A DNA stretch of 64,000 bases from Davidsoniella eucalypti. Taxonomy: Eukaryota > Ascomycota > Sordariomycetes > Microascales > Ceratocystidaceae. How positions within the stretch are numbered: position 1 is the stretch's first letter; each line of letters starts with the position of its first letter. Below are positions 48,481 through 57,806 of this stretch, piece by piece. Both the position numbers and the translations under genes were made by a program. Location: contig RMBW01000018.1 of assembly GCA_004009845.1 (NCBI GenBank), forward strand, positions 310,001 through 374,000, written 5' to 3'. The notes under the pieces are model-generated. The model had not been told where the DNA came from and made no database searches. It worked only from the letters and a program-made list of their open reading frames with translations.

Positions 48481-51348
48481 GGCTTGGCCTTGTTGTCCTC
48501 TTTAAAAATTGTCCCTCTTTCTTCTTTTTATTCTTCCTTATCTTTTACCTCTTGGTGGCTCAGTTGCCATACAAACGGCGCCGTTCAGCGTCATAAGCTG
48601 GCTCAGTAGCCTCAATTTTTGCCGGCCACGATCCCTATCTAGGCCACTCTATCTTCTTTTTTCCGTTTTCACCATATTTACCACGGCCTTCCTTAACAAC
48701 TGCTCTCTTACAAGACCATATATTCGCCAATATAGTGGCCCTGCTCAATCCTCGACCATTGAATCCATAGCCCGTCATAGGAAATAAGCCTTAGGACTCA
48801 CCCCATCTGTGCCGGTAGAACTGGATATTATAGCGCACAATTCTCCAATATTGTGTTCCTTGTTCCTTTCGGGCTATCTTCTTTCATGCCATCATCGCCG
48901 ACCATACGAGAAAAATCTAGTTCTAGTCAGCTACCTCTAGAATCGAAAAAAAAACAAGATAAAAGGAAACCGGCTTAGCCATAGATCATAGGGCTAGTTG
49001 TCGTCGAACCATGGGTCAGTGTCGAATGTCACATAGTTTCTCGGCAGGTGTCTTTTGAATCATCCAAGACTGCGTCACGCTACAATCTCGGCGTCCTATT
49101 TGGCAGTGTTTCTGTCTATATTATTAGCATCACAGCTTACCCAGCTAAACGAAATCCAGTTCTGGAACAACCAACGTTTGCTCTACCCCCCAAAATTGGT
49201 TGTACTTGAAGAAACGTCCATGTCAAAGTTTGTAAGTTATCTTACCTCCATACAGTGATACCCCCCCTCTGCTCATTGTTCAATGGCACAATGGCACAAT
49301 GCCTAAAACGGAAACTCGCCGCCCAACAAGCCCGAAGAAACAAACGCCATACCAGCTGCCCTGTGAAACAATAATCAAGGCCCTAGTAAGGATAGTCTAA
49401 CTAATAACAATAGAAGCCTAACCTTAGGCTTAGCACCCACTGTCCCTGCCGCTGTCAGCACACGTTAGCTCTTTTTATTTAGTAAAACGACTCGATAACA
49501 TCGACGCCAACGACATCAAGTTTGGTATCGCCAGTGTTTATCATAAATACCTGTTTGCAGCTTCGAACAAGCATATTATCTCCTTTTTTTCTTCTTTTCA
49601 GTCATATCGTATACCGTTCTCAAATCAATGTCGAGTCAAAACCAACGCCTAGTTGCGTTCACCAATCCAATCGAATCGCCTAGGGCAAGTAGTCAATCCA
49701 CCGATGGCTCTAGCCTTGACGATTTCTTGGCTTTTGGTAACGAAACTGCTATCAGCGATGCTGCCCGCCAGCCTGCTTTTCAAAGCTTTCAAGAGGTATG
49801 TCTGTTTCCGTTTCCGCCGGAAATCTTGCGTTCCCCTACGTGAACAATTGTGAACACAAGTTTCTTTATTTAATCCCCTTTTTGTGTATACTCCCCCTCC
49901 AAGATCAAAGCCATCAAGCCTAATTCTGCATGTATTCATCTACACACGCCCATGCTTCGTTCTGCTGTAGTTCATTCTACGCTTCCCATAGTCCCCATAG
50001 TGACGACTTCGGGGTTCCTTCTATTGCAAACCGAGTTCCTTTTGCGACGGCATTCCAGATAATTCCAGAATCCTGCCATCATCATTATACCTTGTTGACG
50101 TCAGTGGGGCTCTTTCACTGCATATAAACATGCGCTTAGGCTGTGGCGACCCTGGACGAACAGGCTTTATGCATACTACCCCTCGAGCTCCCGAGCCATC
50201 TCTATCGTATTAGTAGTGGCATGCACCAACAACTTACATAGTAGACGTTACCTTGGTACCTCGCATCGCCTCACAAATCCACCAGTGGCAGTCCACCAGT
50301 GCTTAGTGCCAGTGGTAGTGCTTAGTGCCCAGAGCACCTACTACTGCTGCTGCTGCTAGTGCGGGCCCTGATCTTCACAGCATGGGGTGCGTTCGGCGAA
50401 TGCTGATCCAAGATACGTACATATATTCTTGCTTTGCTGCTCGGCTTCTTTGTACCATTGTGTCCAGACGTCAATATACACCCCACACAGACCAGCCACA
50501 TACCATACATAGAGACACCTCTCCTCCTTGATGCCCTCTTCCCTCCTAGCCATGGTTGCAAATCCTCACCCGCCTAACGCGGAAGATCACCTCTCCGCAA
50601 TCCCGCAAGTGCTGCTGCGCAGTGCCCGATCGACGGTGTCCCAAAATGAGATTTTGCCCCCGTCCTCGCAAAAACAAACAGCCTTTGCTTCCTGCCACGC
50701 AATCCGTAATCCGTAATCCGACCTTACCACCCGATCCACCGATGATAGCCTTCACTCGAGATCTCGCCACCGGATGCCTCCATAATCCGATCCTTCGTGA
50801 TGACTGCCTTTGTGTGGAAATATTGAGAGCTAGGCAATGCAGATGCAGCAGTGCAAGTGCATTACAGAGTCGAGGCTGATCACCAGCTATCCGAGGAGGA
50901 GGAGGAGGAAATCGTTCGTATTCTAATAGTGTCTACGTGGCGAACTGAAGCCATCAAAATCTTCAAGTGAGATAAAAGCTCTAGTCGCTTGCTATTATTA
51001 TATCACTCCGGCCAGCGATGCAAAAGCTTGTCAAATCCAGACACCCAAGCTATCCTATTCTATTATCATTTCCCGTGGCAAGAGAGCTATCTTCTCCTGT
51101 CTCTACAATTGTTAATGTGAGAGAAAAAAAAGAAGAACAAAAGACACGTCCTCCATTTCTATCATCCTCGAGTTAATCACCAACAACCACTTCGCACCAT
51201 GCTGCATTGTTTTTTTTTCTGTTTTTTTCGTCATTCTTCCAGTCGTCCCGAAATGGAAATCCAGCATCATCGAAAAAGGATGCTGCAGATCCTTCTTCGG
51301 CGGCTCTTTTATAAACGCGAGACCAATATCTGACCACAAAATCACCAG
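48481..51348 (+). promoter_or_regulatory. Probable promoter and long leader of the bHLH gene
   Basis: A CT-rich initiator-like block (CTTTAAAAATTGTCCCTCTT, near 48500) is followed by further pyrimidine-rich segments up to the ATG at 51349. TATAAA at 51310 lies only 39 bases before that ATG, which leaves almost no leader. I therefore think transcription may start further upstream, near 48.5 kb or 49.5 kb. Local repeats lie at 49281-49302 (CAATGGCA units) and 50279-50329. C7 is at 49261-49267. Confidence 0.3.
50279..50329 (+). repeat. Interleaved short direct repeats in the bHLH upstream region
   Basis: TCCACCAGTG occurs twice, with a 13-bp period, at about 50279 and 50292. GTGCTTAGTGCC occurs twice, 19 bp apart, at 50299 and 50318. 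The two overlap slightly to form a compact repeat block. Confidence 0.6.
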
Positions 51349-53508
51349 ATGATGAATGCATCACAGCAAGATGCTCTCCAGGGCCACCACGCCACAAATC
51401 GGCCCACGGCCGCATCGGCCCCACCCGATCCTCGCCAGGCACCGCTCGGCCCCACTTCCATCCGGGCCTCCGCGATTCAGCCGGCCTCCGCCTCAGCCAA
51501 TCGCCAGTCCACTGAGCACAGTCTCGGGGCCTCTGCCGATCTCTCTATCGACGATATCATACCGTCCGCCCAGCTCATGTCGCAAATCCACATCCATTCG
51601 CCCACCGCTACGCACTCACACCTTAGCCAATCAGCCCTCCAAGAAGCCATCATTAGCCACGATCCCAGGCTCCAGCAACTACCACAGGGTATGCACCACT
51701 CAACCGTCAGTTACTCAGGCCAAGCTCAGGCACACCAACACCAGCTTCAACAACACCAGCAACATCAACAGCAGCAGGAGCAACTACGCCACCACCAGCT
51801 TAGTCAACAGCAGGCCCAACTAGTCTCTTCACCGACAGCACCAGACTTGGGTGGACCCAATTCTCACGCCATTCGCCAGGCACCACCCCAGGGCATTCCG
51901 CTTTCGCTGCATCTCCAACATCCCCATCCTTCTATCACATCACATGCTGGCCAGTCACAGTTCTATCTACCACAAAATCACCACCAGTCTCAACACCAGG
52001 TGTTTACTCGTCCTAGCGGCTGGCCATCTGGCGCCACTGTCGTCCAAGATTCATTTATTCTTACTGCTGGCCAGCAGCATCAGGCACAGTTACATCCGGC
52101 CCATCATCACCATCAGCAGCAGCAGCAGCAGCAGCAACAACAACAACAGCAGTACCAGTCGTCAAATCAGCCACGCCCATCGCATATCTTTTCATCCTCC
52201 CCACCTTCCTACCATTTTTATTCTCCATCCCTAACTACTGAATCTCATATTTCCTTTTTGCATAATCAACACCCGCAGCAGCAGCAGCAGCATCAAGGTC
52301 AACAACAATCTCCCATACAACAACACCAAACACCCCACCGTCAGCAGCAGCAGCAGCACCAACAACAGCAACAGTTTGCCGTTTCTGATTTCTCTAATCC
52401 TTTCACGACCACACATGACCCATGGAACACAGCTAGTGTCACAAGCCCTACTATACCTACGGAGCAACTCTCTCCCAATCCAAGCAATCCTAGATCGCAA
52501 TTAAGCCCCAACCCAAACCTCAGTCCCTCCACTTCCGATTCCCCTCAGCTTCCTATTGGCCTCCCCGCACCCGACCCGGTGTTTTCCGATAGCTGGCGAC
52601 GAAGCTCCGAGGAAACAGCTACCGAAACATCAGTAGCTCATCCTCGGCCTACCCCTTCTCGACAGCAGTCAAAGCGTATTCGCCGTGAAGAAGACACGGC
52701 CTCTCCCATCGATTCTGCTAGCTCATCCGCCGCTACTCCAGCCGGCTCTTCCTCATCTCATACTGCCGCCCGGGCTGCTAGAAGCACCAACACCATCTCC
52801 AATCTCACTACCAGTTCTATCACTTCTGTTGCTGGCTCTCCATCGTTAACCCCCTCTATCATCGGCGGTACGTATATGATGGGCTCTATTCCAACCAGTG
52901 GTGCCCCAAATCGACCAAGTAAACTGCGCAGTGCTGCCCGGACATCGAAGAATAAGCAGCATCGACCAAGTGAAAGCATGGAAGAGCGTCGCAATAGGAA
53001 TTCTCACAATCTCATTGAGAAGCAGTATCGCCAACGCTTGAACGATTCCTTTGAGAGTCTTCTAAGTTCTCTACCAGATCCGTCCGGCTCGCAAAGTAGC
53101 GGACTCACCACAAGTCCAGGTGTTGGACTAGGCCTCAGTATCAGCCGATTTACAACGATTACCGAAGGTGATGGTGATGGGCCATCTCAGCCAGACTTTC
53201 TAGACCGCCGTGTCACAAAGGCCGAAGTGTTGGATCGTGCACGCCAGCACATTATTGATCTAGAGCGAGATAGGGAAGCTTTGGAACGGGAAAACAATGA
53301 GCTTCAAGCTCGAGCTGACCGTCTCACCCTAATGTTGAATCAGTCGACCAGAGGAAATAATGCTGCCGTGTCTTCAGACGATTATTCTCAGGTTTCGTCC
53401 ATGGACTCTACTATGACAGGTCTATTAGAGGGAGATGCAGATAATGACGAAAATATACAACAACAACAACAACGTCATCGCCGTCGTCAAAGTCGCGGTG
53501 GAATGTGA
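51349..53508 (+). CDS. Glutamine-rich bHLH-leucine zipper transcription factor (SREBP-like tyrosine in basic region)
   Basis: A single exon of 719 residues. Residues ~120-350 are dominated by Gln, His, Ser and Pro, with long Gln runs coded by mixed CAG/CAA. The basic region and helix 1 are at 547-576 (RRNRNSHNLIEKQYRQRLND). E557 and R561 are the E-box contacts, and Y560 is the tyrosine that marks SREBP-type proteins. Helix 2 and a short zipper follow at 623-660 (TKAEVLDRARQHIIDLERDR, then heptad leucines). The loop between the helices is about 46 residues (577-622), several times the usual length, and Ser/Gly-rich. The protein ends in another Gln run and an Arg-rich tail. No membrane helices follow the zipper, so it is not a membrane-bound SREBP. 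It is nuclear by inference; targets are unknown. It resembles ascomycete bHLH proteins of the DevR type, but I do not assign a name. Confidence 0.9.
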   Translation: MMNASQQDALQGHHATNRPTAASAPPDPRQAPLGPTSIRASAIQPASASANRQSTEHSLGASADLSIDDIIPSAQLMSQIHIHSPTATHSHLSQSALQEAIISHDPRLQQLPQGMHHSTVSYSGQAQAHQHQLQQHQQHQQQQEQLRHHQLSQQQAQLVSSPTAPDLGGPNSHAIRQAPPQGIPLSLHLQHPHPSITSHAGQSQFYLPQNHHQSQHQVFTRPSGWPSGATVVQDSFILTAGQQHQAQLHPAHHHHQQQQQQQQQQQQQYQSSNQPRPSHIFSSSPPSYHFYSPSLTTESHISFLHNQHPQQQQQHQGQQQSPIQQHQTPHRQQQQQHQQQQQFAVSDFSNPFTTTHDPWNTASVTSPTIPTEQLSPNPSNPRSQLSPNPNLSPSTSDSPQLPIGLPAPDPVFSDSWRRSSEETATETSVAHPRPTPSRQQSKRIRREEDTASPIDSASSSAATPAGSSSSHTAARAARSTNTISNLTTSSITSVAGSPSLTPSIIGGTYMMGSIPTSGAPNRPSKLRSAARTSKNKQHRPSESMEERRNRNSHNLIEKQYRQRLNDSFESLLSSLPDPSGSQSSGLTTSPGVGLGLSISRFTTITEGDGDGPSQPDFLDRRVTKAEVLDRARQHIIDLERDREALERENNELQARADRLTLMLNQSTRGNNAAVSSDDYSQVSSMDSTMTGLLEGDADNDENIQQQQQRHRRRQSRGGM

Positions 53509-55109
53509 GGTATCACCCTCTGATATTAGGGTTTCATACGGCATCTTTTGGATCAACAAGAACGAGGTTTTGTACCTTGCGGAGTATCGTATTTACAGCG
53601 AATTGTTTTTTTTTTCTTTCTATCTCTTCTAAGATTCATCGATTTGATATTCGACATTTGTTATTTACCACGATCTGCTATCCTATTGTCTATAAATCGT
53701 CGCATTTCTGCTTATTGTCATATATTGGGCAGGGTTTTTTTTTCCTTTGTTCTGGGAAAGGAGGGACTGGCTGAGTTCCCATATTAAACAGACAACTTCG
53801 TTGTTCGAAGCATAAAATTCAAGGTTTTAGAAGCTTATGTCATTTTTTTGTTAATCTACTAGATAGTTTTTGAGGTAATCTTGTTATTGCATTTCTTTTT
53901 TTTTTGCCGAGTTTAGAATTATTATAACACTTGATCAGGATCACGAGCACAATAACATTTTTTCCCTTCCAGATATTTAGTTATAGTTGTTCATGAATAG
54001 GAAGGATCATTCATATGTTTCAAGGACATGGTCGAGTGAAATATATTCTACTGTCAAAGTATTTGTGGCGTTATCTATAAATAAATACTAACTTATAGAT
54101 ACTATGAAGATGAATTATACTCGAGTATAGTACTCCTAAGATATAGTTCATGTCACTTTTATTAATCACGCATGCACATGTTGACAGTCCGAGTTTAATC
54201 GTATAAAATGTATATTTTTTCTGAAGTAGATAGATATGTAAGACTTTGTTTTTTTCTTTTGTTTTTAGAAAAGCTGTGAAAGTTGTAATGATTTATCCTC
54301 CTTGGGCATAAGGCGGCAGATGTGTGTGTAATGGGGAAGAAGGTTCCGAGGTAGTGTTTGTTATAGCAGGAAGAGTTTAGAAATGGGATGAGAAGAAAAA
54401 GAAGAAAAAAAAGTAAGACTCAAGTGAAGAGTCACGTGACGTGTGCTGAAAAAATAGGCGCCCGAGCGAGAGTGTTTTGTGTAAGAGAAATAAAAGAGAA
54501 GCCAGATGATGATAAACATAAAAAGAATGAACAGAAAGGCAGAAAACCCAAGAATATTTATCAACAGTAGTCCGCAAGTAAAACAGTAATAAAAAAAAAT
54601 AAAAAACAATGGACTCCAAGAAACACCAAAAATTTCCCACCTTTCTTATTCATCTTCCAAAGGGGGGGGGAAGGAAATGATAAAGAAAAAGAAAAAACAG
54701 AGACGATAAAAACCCAACTCGAATAATGATATAGAAGATATATAAAAATAAAAATAAAAAAACAAGGCTTCAAATAAGTCTAAGAAAACAAAACGGAGAT
54801 TGGTTGATGTGTCGAGAAGAAAGTTTTGTCCTCAAAAAGAGGGCGATGTTCGGGCATTGCCAGGCTAGCTGAAGCAACGAGTTAAATGCTTGGATAGAAA
54901 ACAAAACTTGGTATAGATCAGATATCAGAACAAGGGAAAGAAGAAGAAGAAGAAGAAGGATAGAGAGGCAATGTGAAGGATAGGAAGGCAGGTAGAAGAA
55001 CATGGTACATGAGACGTCATTTCTAGACATCTCTCTATAGTATATGTGTGCGGTTTGATAGCTGGGCTTTTTTTTCTTCTTTTTTTATATAAGTTGTATG
55101 ACGCTCTTT
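53509..55109. other. Convergent spacer between the bHLH gene and the serine-rich gene
   Basis: A 1.6-kb AT-rich spacer with stop codons facing each other. Contains T-rich 3' sequence after the bHLH gene, a G9 run (54662-54670) and purine-rich stretches at 54380-54420 and 54940-54960. No gene was seen. Confidence 0.5.
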
Positions 55110-57806
55110 TTAGATCTGGTGAGGACGAGCACGGGTAGCAGGGAAGATAGAGAGCGAGGGAGTGCTCAGACTGGTCGTCAAGGCACGACGACGAGTAACC
55201 GGGGCCGCCATCGGCTGCTTGGCAGTAGCAGGAAGATCGCCAGTGCTAGAGCCATGGCGGAGAAAGTCCATCTCCGTCGGCTCGATGCCCAAGACGACGC
55301 CAGCATCGCTAACCGGGCTCCAGTCGGCCATGTTGTCCGAGCTGAAAGTCATGCGCGTCATGGCAGTCATGGTAGTCGACGACGAGATGTGCCGCTCGGA
55401 GCTCAGGCTGGTCGAGAAGGTGCTGACCTCGGAAGAGGCGATGGTCGACAGAGTAGTCATGGTAGACGTGCTGGTCCGGTCGGCGCTGGGACGGTAGACC
55501 GACGACATGCGGTTCTTGCGCGCGTTGAACTTCATCTCAAAGTTGGTGCGCGGGTCGTGGATGAAGAGAGCGTCGGAGTCGGCATACGAATCGGCATTCT
55601 CATCGCCCTCGTTAAAGATCAGGTGCTCGCGGTAGTCCTCGGGGATCAGCATGGACGGCGTCACATTGAAGCCTTGGCTTTCGCGGTATTCGCGGTAGCT
55701 GCTCAGCGTCGAGCAGGAACGGCCGCGGGCAGAACGGGGCAGCGAGAAGTTGGAGAGGAAGGGGGGGTTGGAGGGGGTTGGCGAGTTGAGATCCGTAGTG
55801 GCAACGCTGGAGGGGCTCAGGGCTGGAACATCGCTGGAGGGGCTGGAGAGGGCGACGCCGGCAACGACGTTGTGGAGACCGAAGTGGGCAATAGTGACGT
55901 CAGACAGTCCGGATGGAGAGCCCGAGGAGGCTTCAGCGCCAGTCGAAGGCTCGCGCTTGGCGCCGACGTCAAGAGACTGGCGCTTCCACTCATACGAGCA
56001 GTCAGCTTCCAGCTCGTGATCATAAGCATAGTCGATATCGTCTTCCCAGTTCATCGACGGCGCGTGGTCGTCGCCAATAGTCTCGGTTTCGGTGTCCTCG
56101 TCAGCGGACTCGACAGCAGCCTTGGGCGCTGATGCTTGGACCGGAGACTCCTCGGGGCCACGGCACAGCGCACCGAGCGTGTCGGAGCCACAGCTAGGAG
56201 GGCGGGCTGGGATGTCGTGGAACTGGGAAAGCTCCTTGATCATGGGCACTGATATGCTGCCGCGCAGAGACGAGGTCGTGCTGATGATGCTCAGGCGCGA
56301 GCGGTTGTTGAAGCACTCTTCCTCTTCGGGCACGTCAGCCAGCTTCTCGAACATTACAGGACTGCTGGGCGAGGGGATGGGCCAAGCCAAGTCGTCTGGC
56401 GTAGTGATGGCGTGAGAGAAAGGCGGTCCGCTGGCGGGCATGGCAGCCAGCGATGATGACAGCGCTTCGGGCAGGCAGAAGCCAGTGGCCGTCAACGGCT
56501 GGTCAAAGCTCATCTCGCCATTGCCCAGCTGGAACGGCCGGCTCGACAGTCTCGGCGGCGGCATCGGGGGGCTGACCAGGGGACTGTTCAGGAGAGGCAG
56601 TAGGCACTCGGCAGGGCGTGGTGGGCGTGGAGGCGGGACGCTAGAACGGAGCTGGTCCGAGGAGCGTATAGACTTCATCATGCTCTTGTGGCCAACATCA
56701 GCAGGCGGTGGCGGTAGCGGGCTGCTGAACTCGGAGAACTGTATCTTCTGGTGGTCCTCGACGAAGAAGGATGCCTCGCCGGAGAATTCCGAGAACGAAG
56801 AGTTGGCGTGGGCAGTCTTGGCACGCGGGACGTCTTCGAACAGCGCGGGCATCGTAGCCGTGCGATGGTGCGAAGAGTTGAAGGAGGCAAACTCGTTCAC
56901 CAGCTCCATGCGGCTGCCCGCGGGCAGTCCGGAGACGTGGTCCCGGTCGGTATGTGTCAGGTGCTGGAAGTTGTAGGGGCCTGAGATGGTGATCTTGCGG
57001 GTGCGGGTAGGCGAGCCGGAAGGGGCCGCGGAGTCCTCGGGCTTGATGCTCCGGCGACGGGTGAAGATGTTCGGGAAGCGCGACTCGGAGTTGACATCGC
57101 TCGTGTCGAAGGACGACATGGACGCCATGGCGGCGTTCGAAGAGGCTGTTTGGTCGGCGTTTGACTCGCGGCGGAGACGGCCGCGGCGGGGGAAGATGGA
57201 TTTGCCAAACACCTGTAGACTTTCTGGTCGTTCTTTCAGGCTGTGGCGCATGCTAGACGTGGTAGAACGCGCGGACGATTTGCGGGAGAGAGACGGTCTG
57301 TTGGCATCCAGCATGTTCTCGCCCCAGGATGGGCGGCCGGAGGAAGACACGATGGATCGGAGCGATGAGGCCGAAGACGTAGGGCCGTGGCGGGAGAGAC
57401 TGGTGAGCTCGACTCCGGACGACGAAGAAGAACGGGAAGCCAACGAGGCTTGGCGCATCTGGTTGCTAAGCGCGCGGAGGCGCTGCGGAGACGGAGGCCC
57501 GTCGATAGCAGGCTCGAGGAGCTCGCTCAAGCCGCCCAGTCCAGACTCGGAGTAGGCTGGCGCGGTAGGAGGGCGAACGCAGGTGGCGAAGTATGCAGTC
57601 TCATGGGCGAGGGCCATCAACTCTTCATCGCAGTGTGCAGTAGACGAAGTATCGCGGTGGTGCTGGCTATGGTGGTTGGCAAAGATTGGGGGCGCTGTAG
57701 AGTTGGTAGTGGCAGAACGCTTGCGCGAAACGGCGCGGCCATCGCGACTACTTGTACTCGAAGCGTTGTGGTAGTAGTTGGGGAGCGGGTTACCTATGCT
57801 CCACAT
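55110..57806 (-). CDS. Large serine-rich protein of unknown function
   Basis: A single exon of 898 residues. I start at the first true ATG (57806, MWSIGNPLPNYY); the frame upstream opens only with TTG. I do not recognise the family. The chain is largely disordered in appearance: Ser/Thr/Pro-rich, with many short RxxS sites, and no membrane helix or signal peptide. Less repetitive islands that may be conserved are ELMALAHETAYFATCVRPPT near residue 70, DLAWPIPSPSSPVMFEKLAD near the middle, and DPRTNFEMKFNARKNRMSSV and DWSPVSDAGVVLGIEPTEMD towards the C-terminus. It is real because the frame is very long, intronless and strongly GC-ending at third positions on this strand. It may be a phosphorylated regulatory or scaffold protein; that is inference from composition only. 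Confidence 0.82.
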   Translation of the reverse strand: MWSIGNPLPNYYHNASSTSSRDGRAVSRKRSATTNSTAPPIFANHHSQHHRDTSSTAHCDEELMALAHETAYFATCVRPPTAPAYSESGLGGLSELLEPAIDGPPSPQRLRALSNQMRQASLASRSSSSSGVELTSLSRHGPTSSASSLRSIVSSSGRPSWGENMLDANRPSLSRKSSARSTTSSMRHSLKERPESLQVFGKSIFPRRGRLRRESNADQTASSNAAMASMSSFDTSDVNSESRFPNIFTRRRSIKPEDSAAPSGSPTRTRKITISGPYNFQHLTHTDRDHVSGLPAGSRMELVNEFASFNSSHHRTATMPALFEDVPRAKTAHANSSFSEFSGEASFFVEDHQKIQFSEFSSPLPPPPADVGHKSMMKSIRSSDQLRSSVPPPRPPRPAECLLPLLNSPLVSPPMPPPRLSSRPFQLGNGEMSFDQPLTATGFCLPEALSSSLAAMPASGPPFSHAITTPDDLAWPIPSPSSPVMFEKLADVPEEEECFNNRSRLSIISTTSSLRGSISVPMIKELSQFHDIPARPPSCGSDTLGALCRGPEESPVQASAPKAAVESADEDTETETIGDDHAPSMNWEDDIDYAYDHELEADCSYEWKRQSLDVGAKREPSTGAEASSGSPSGLSDVTIAHFGLHNVVAGVALSSPSSDVPALSPSSVATTDLNSPTPSNPPFLSNFSLPRSARGRSCSTLSSYREYRESQGFNVTPSMLIPEDYREHLIFNEGDENADSYADSDALFIHDPRTNFEMKFNARKNRMSSVYRPSADRTSTSTMTTLSTIASSEVSTFSTSLSSERHISSSTTMTAMTRMTFSSDNMADWSPVSDAGVVLGIEPTEMDFLRHGSSTGDLPATAKQPMAAPVTRRRALTTSLSTPSLSIFPATRARPHQI

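Noticed and set aside
51356..52234. Other-frame plus-strand frames inside the bHLH gene
   Set aside because: They arise from the CAG/CAA/CAC repeats read out of frame.
55098..56132. Long plus-strand frame (344 codons) opposite the serine-rich gene
   Set aside because: It is a shadow of the GC-ending codon use of the minus-strand gene. Its protein is a Gly/Arg-rich string with no domain.
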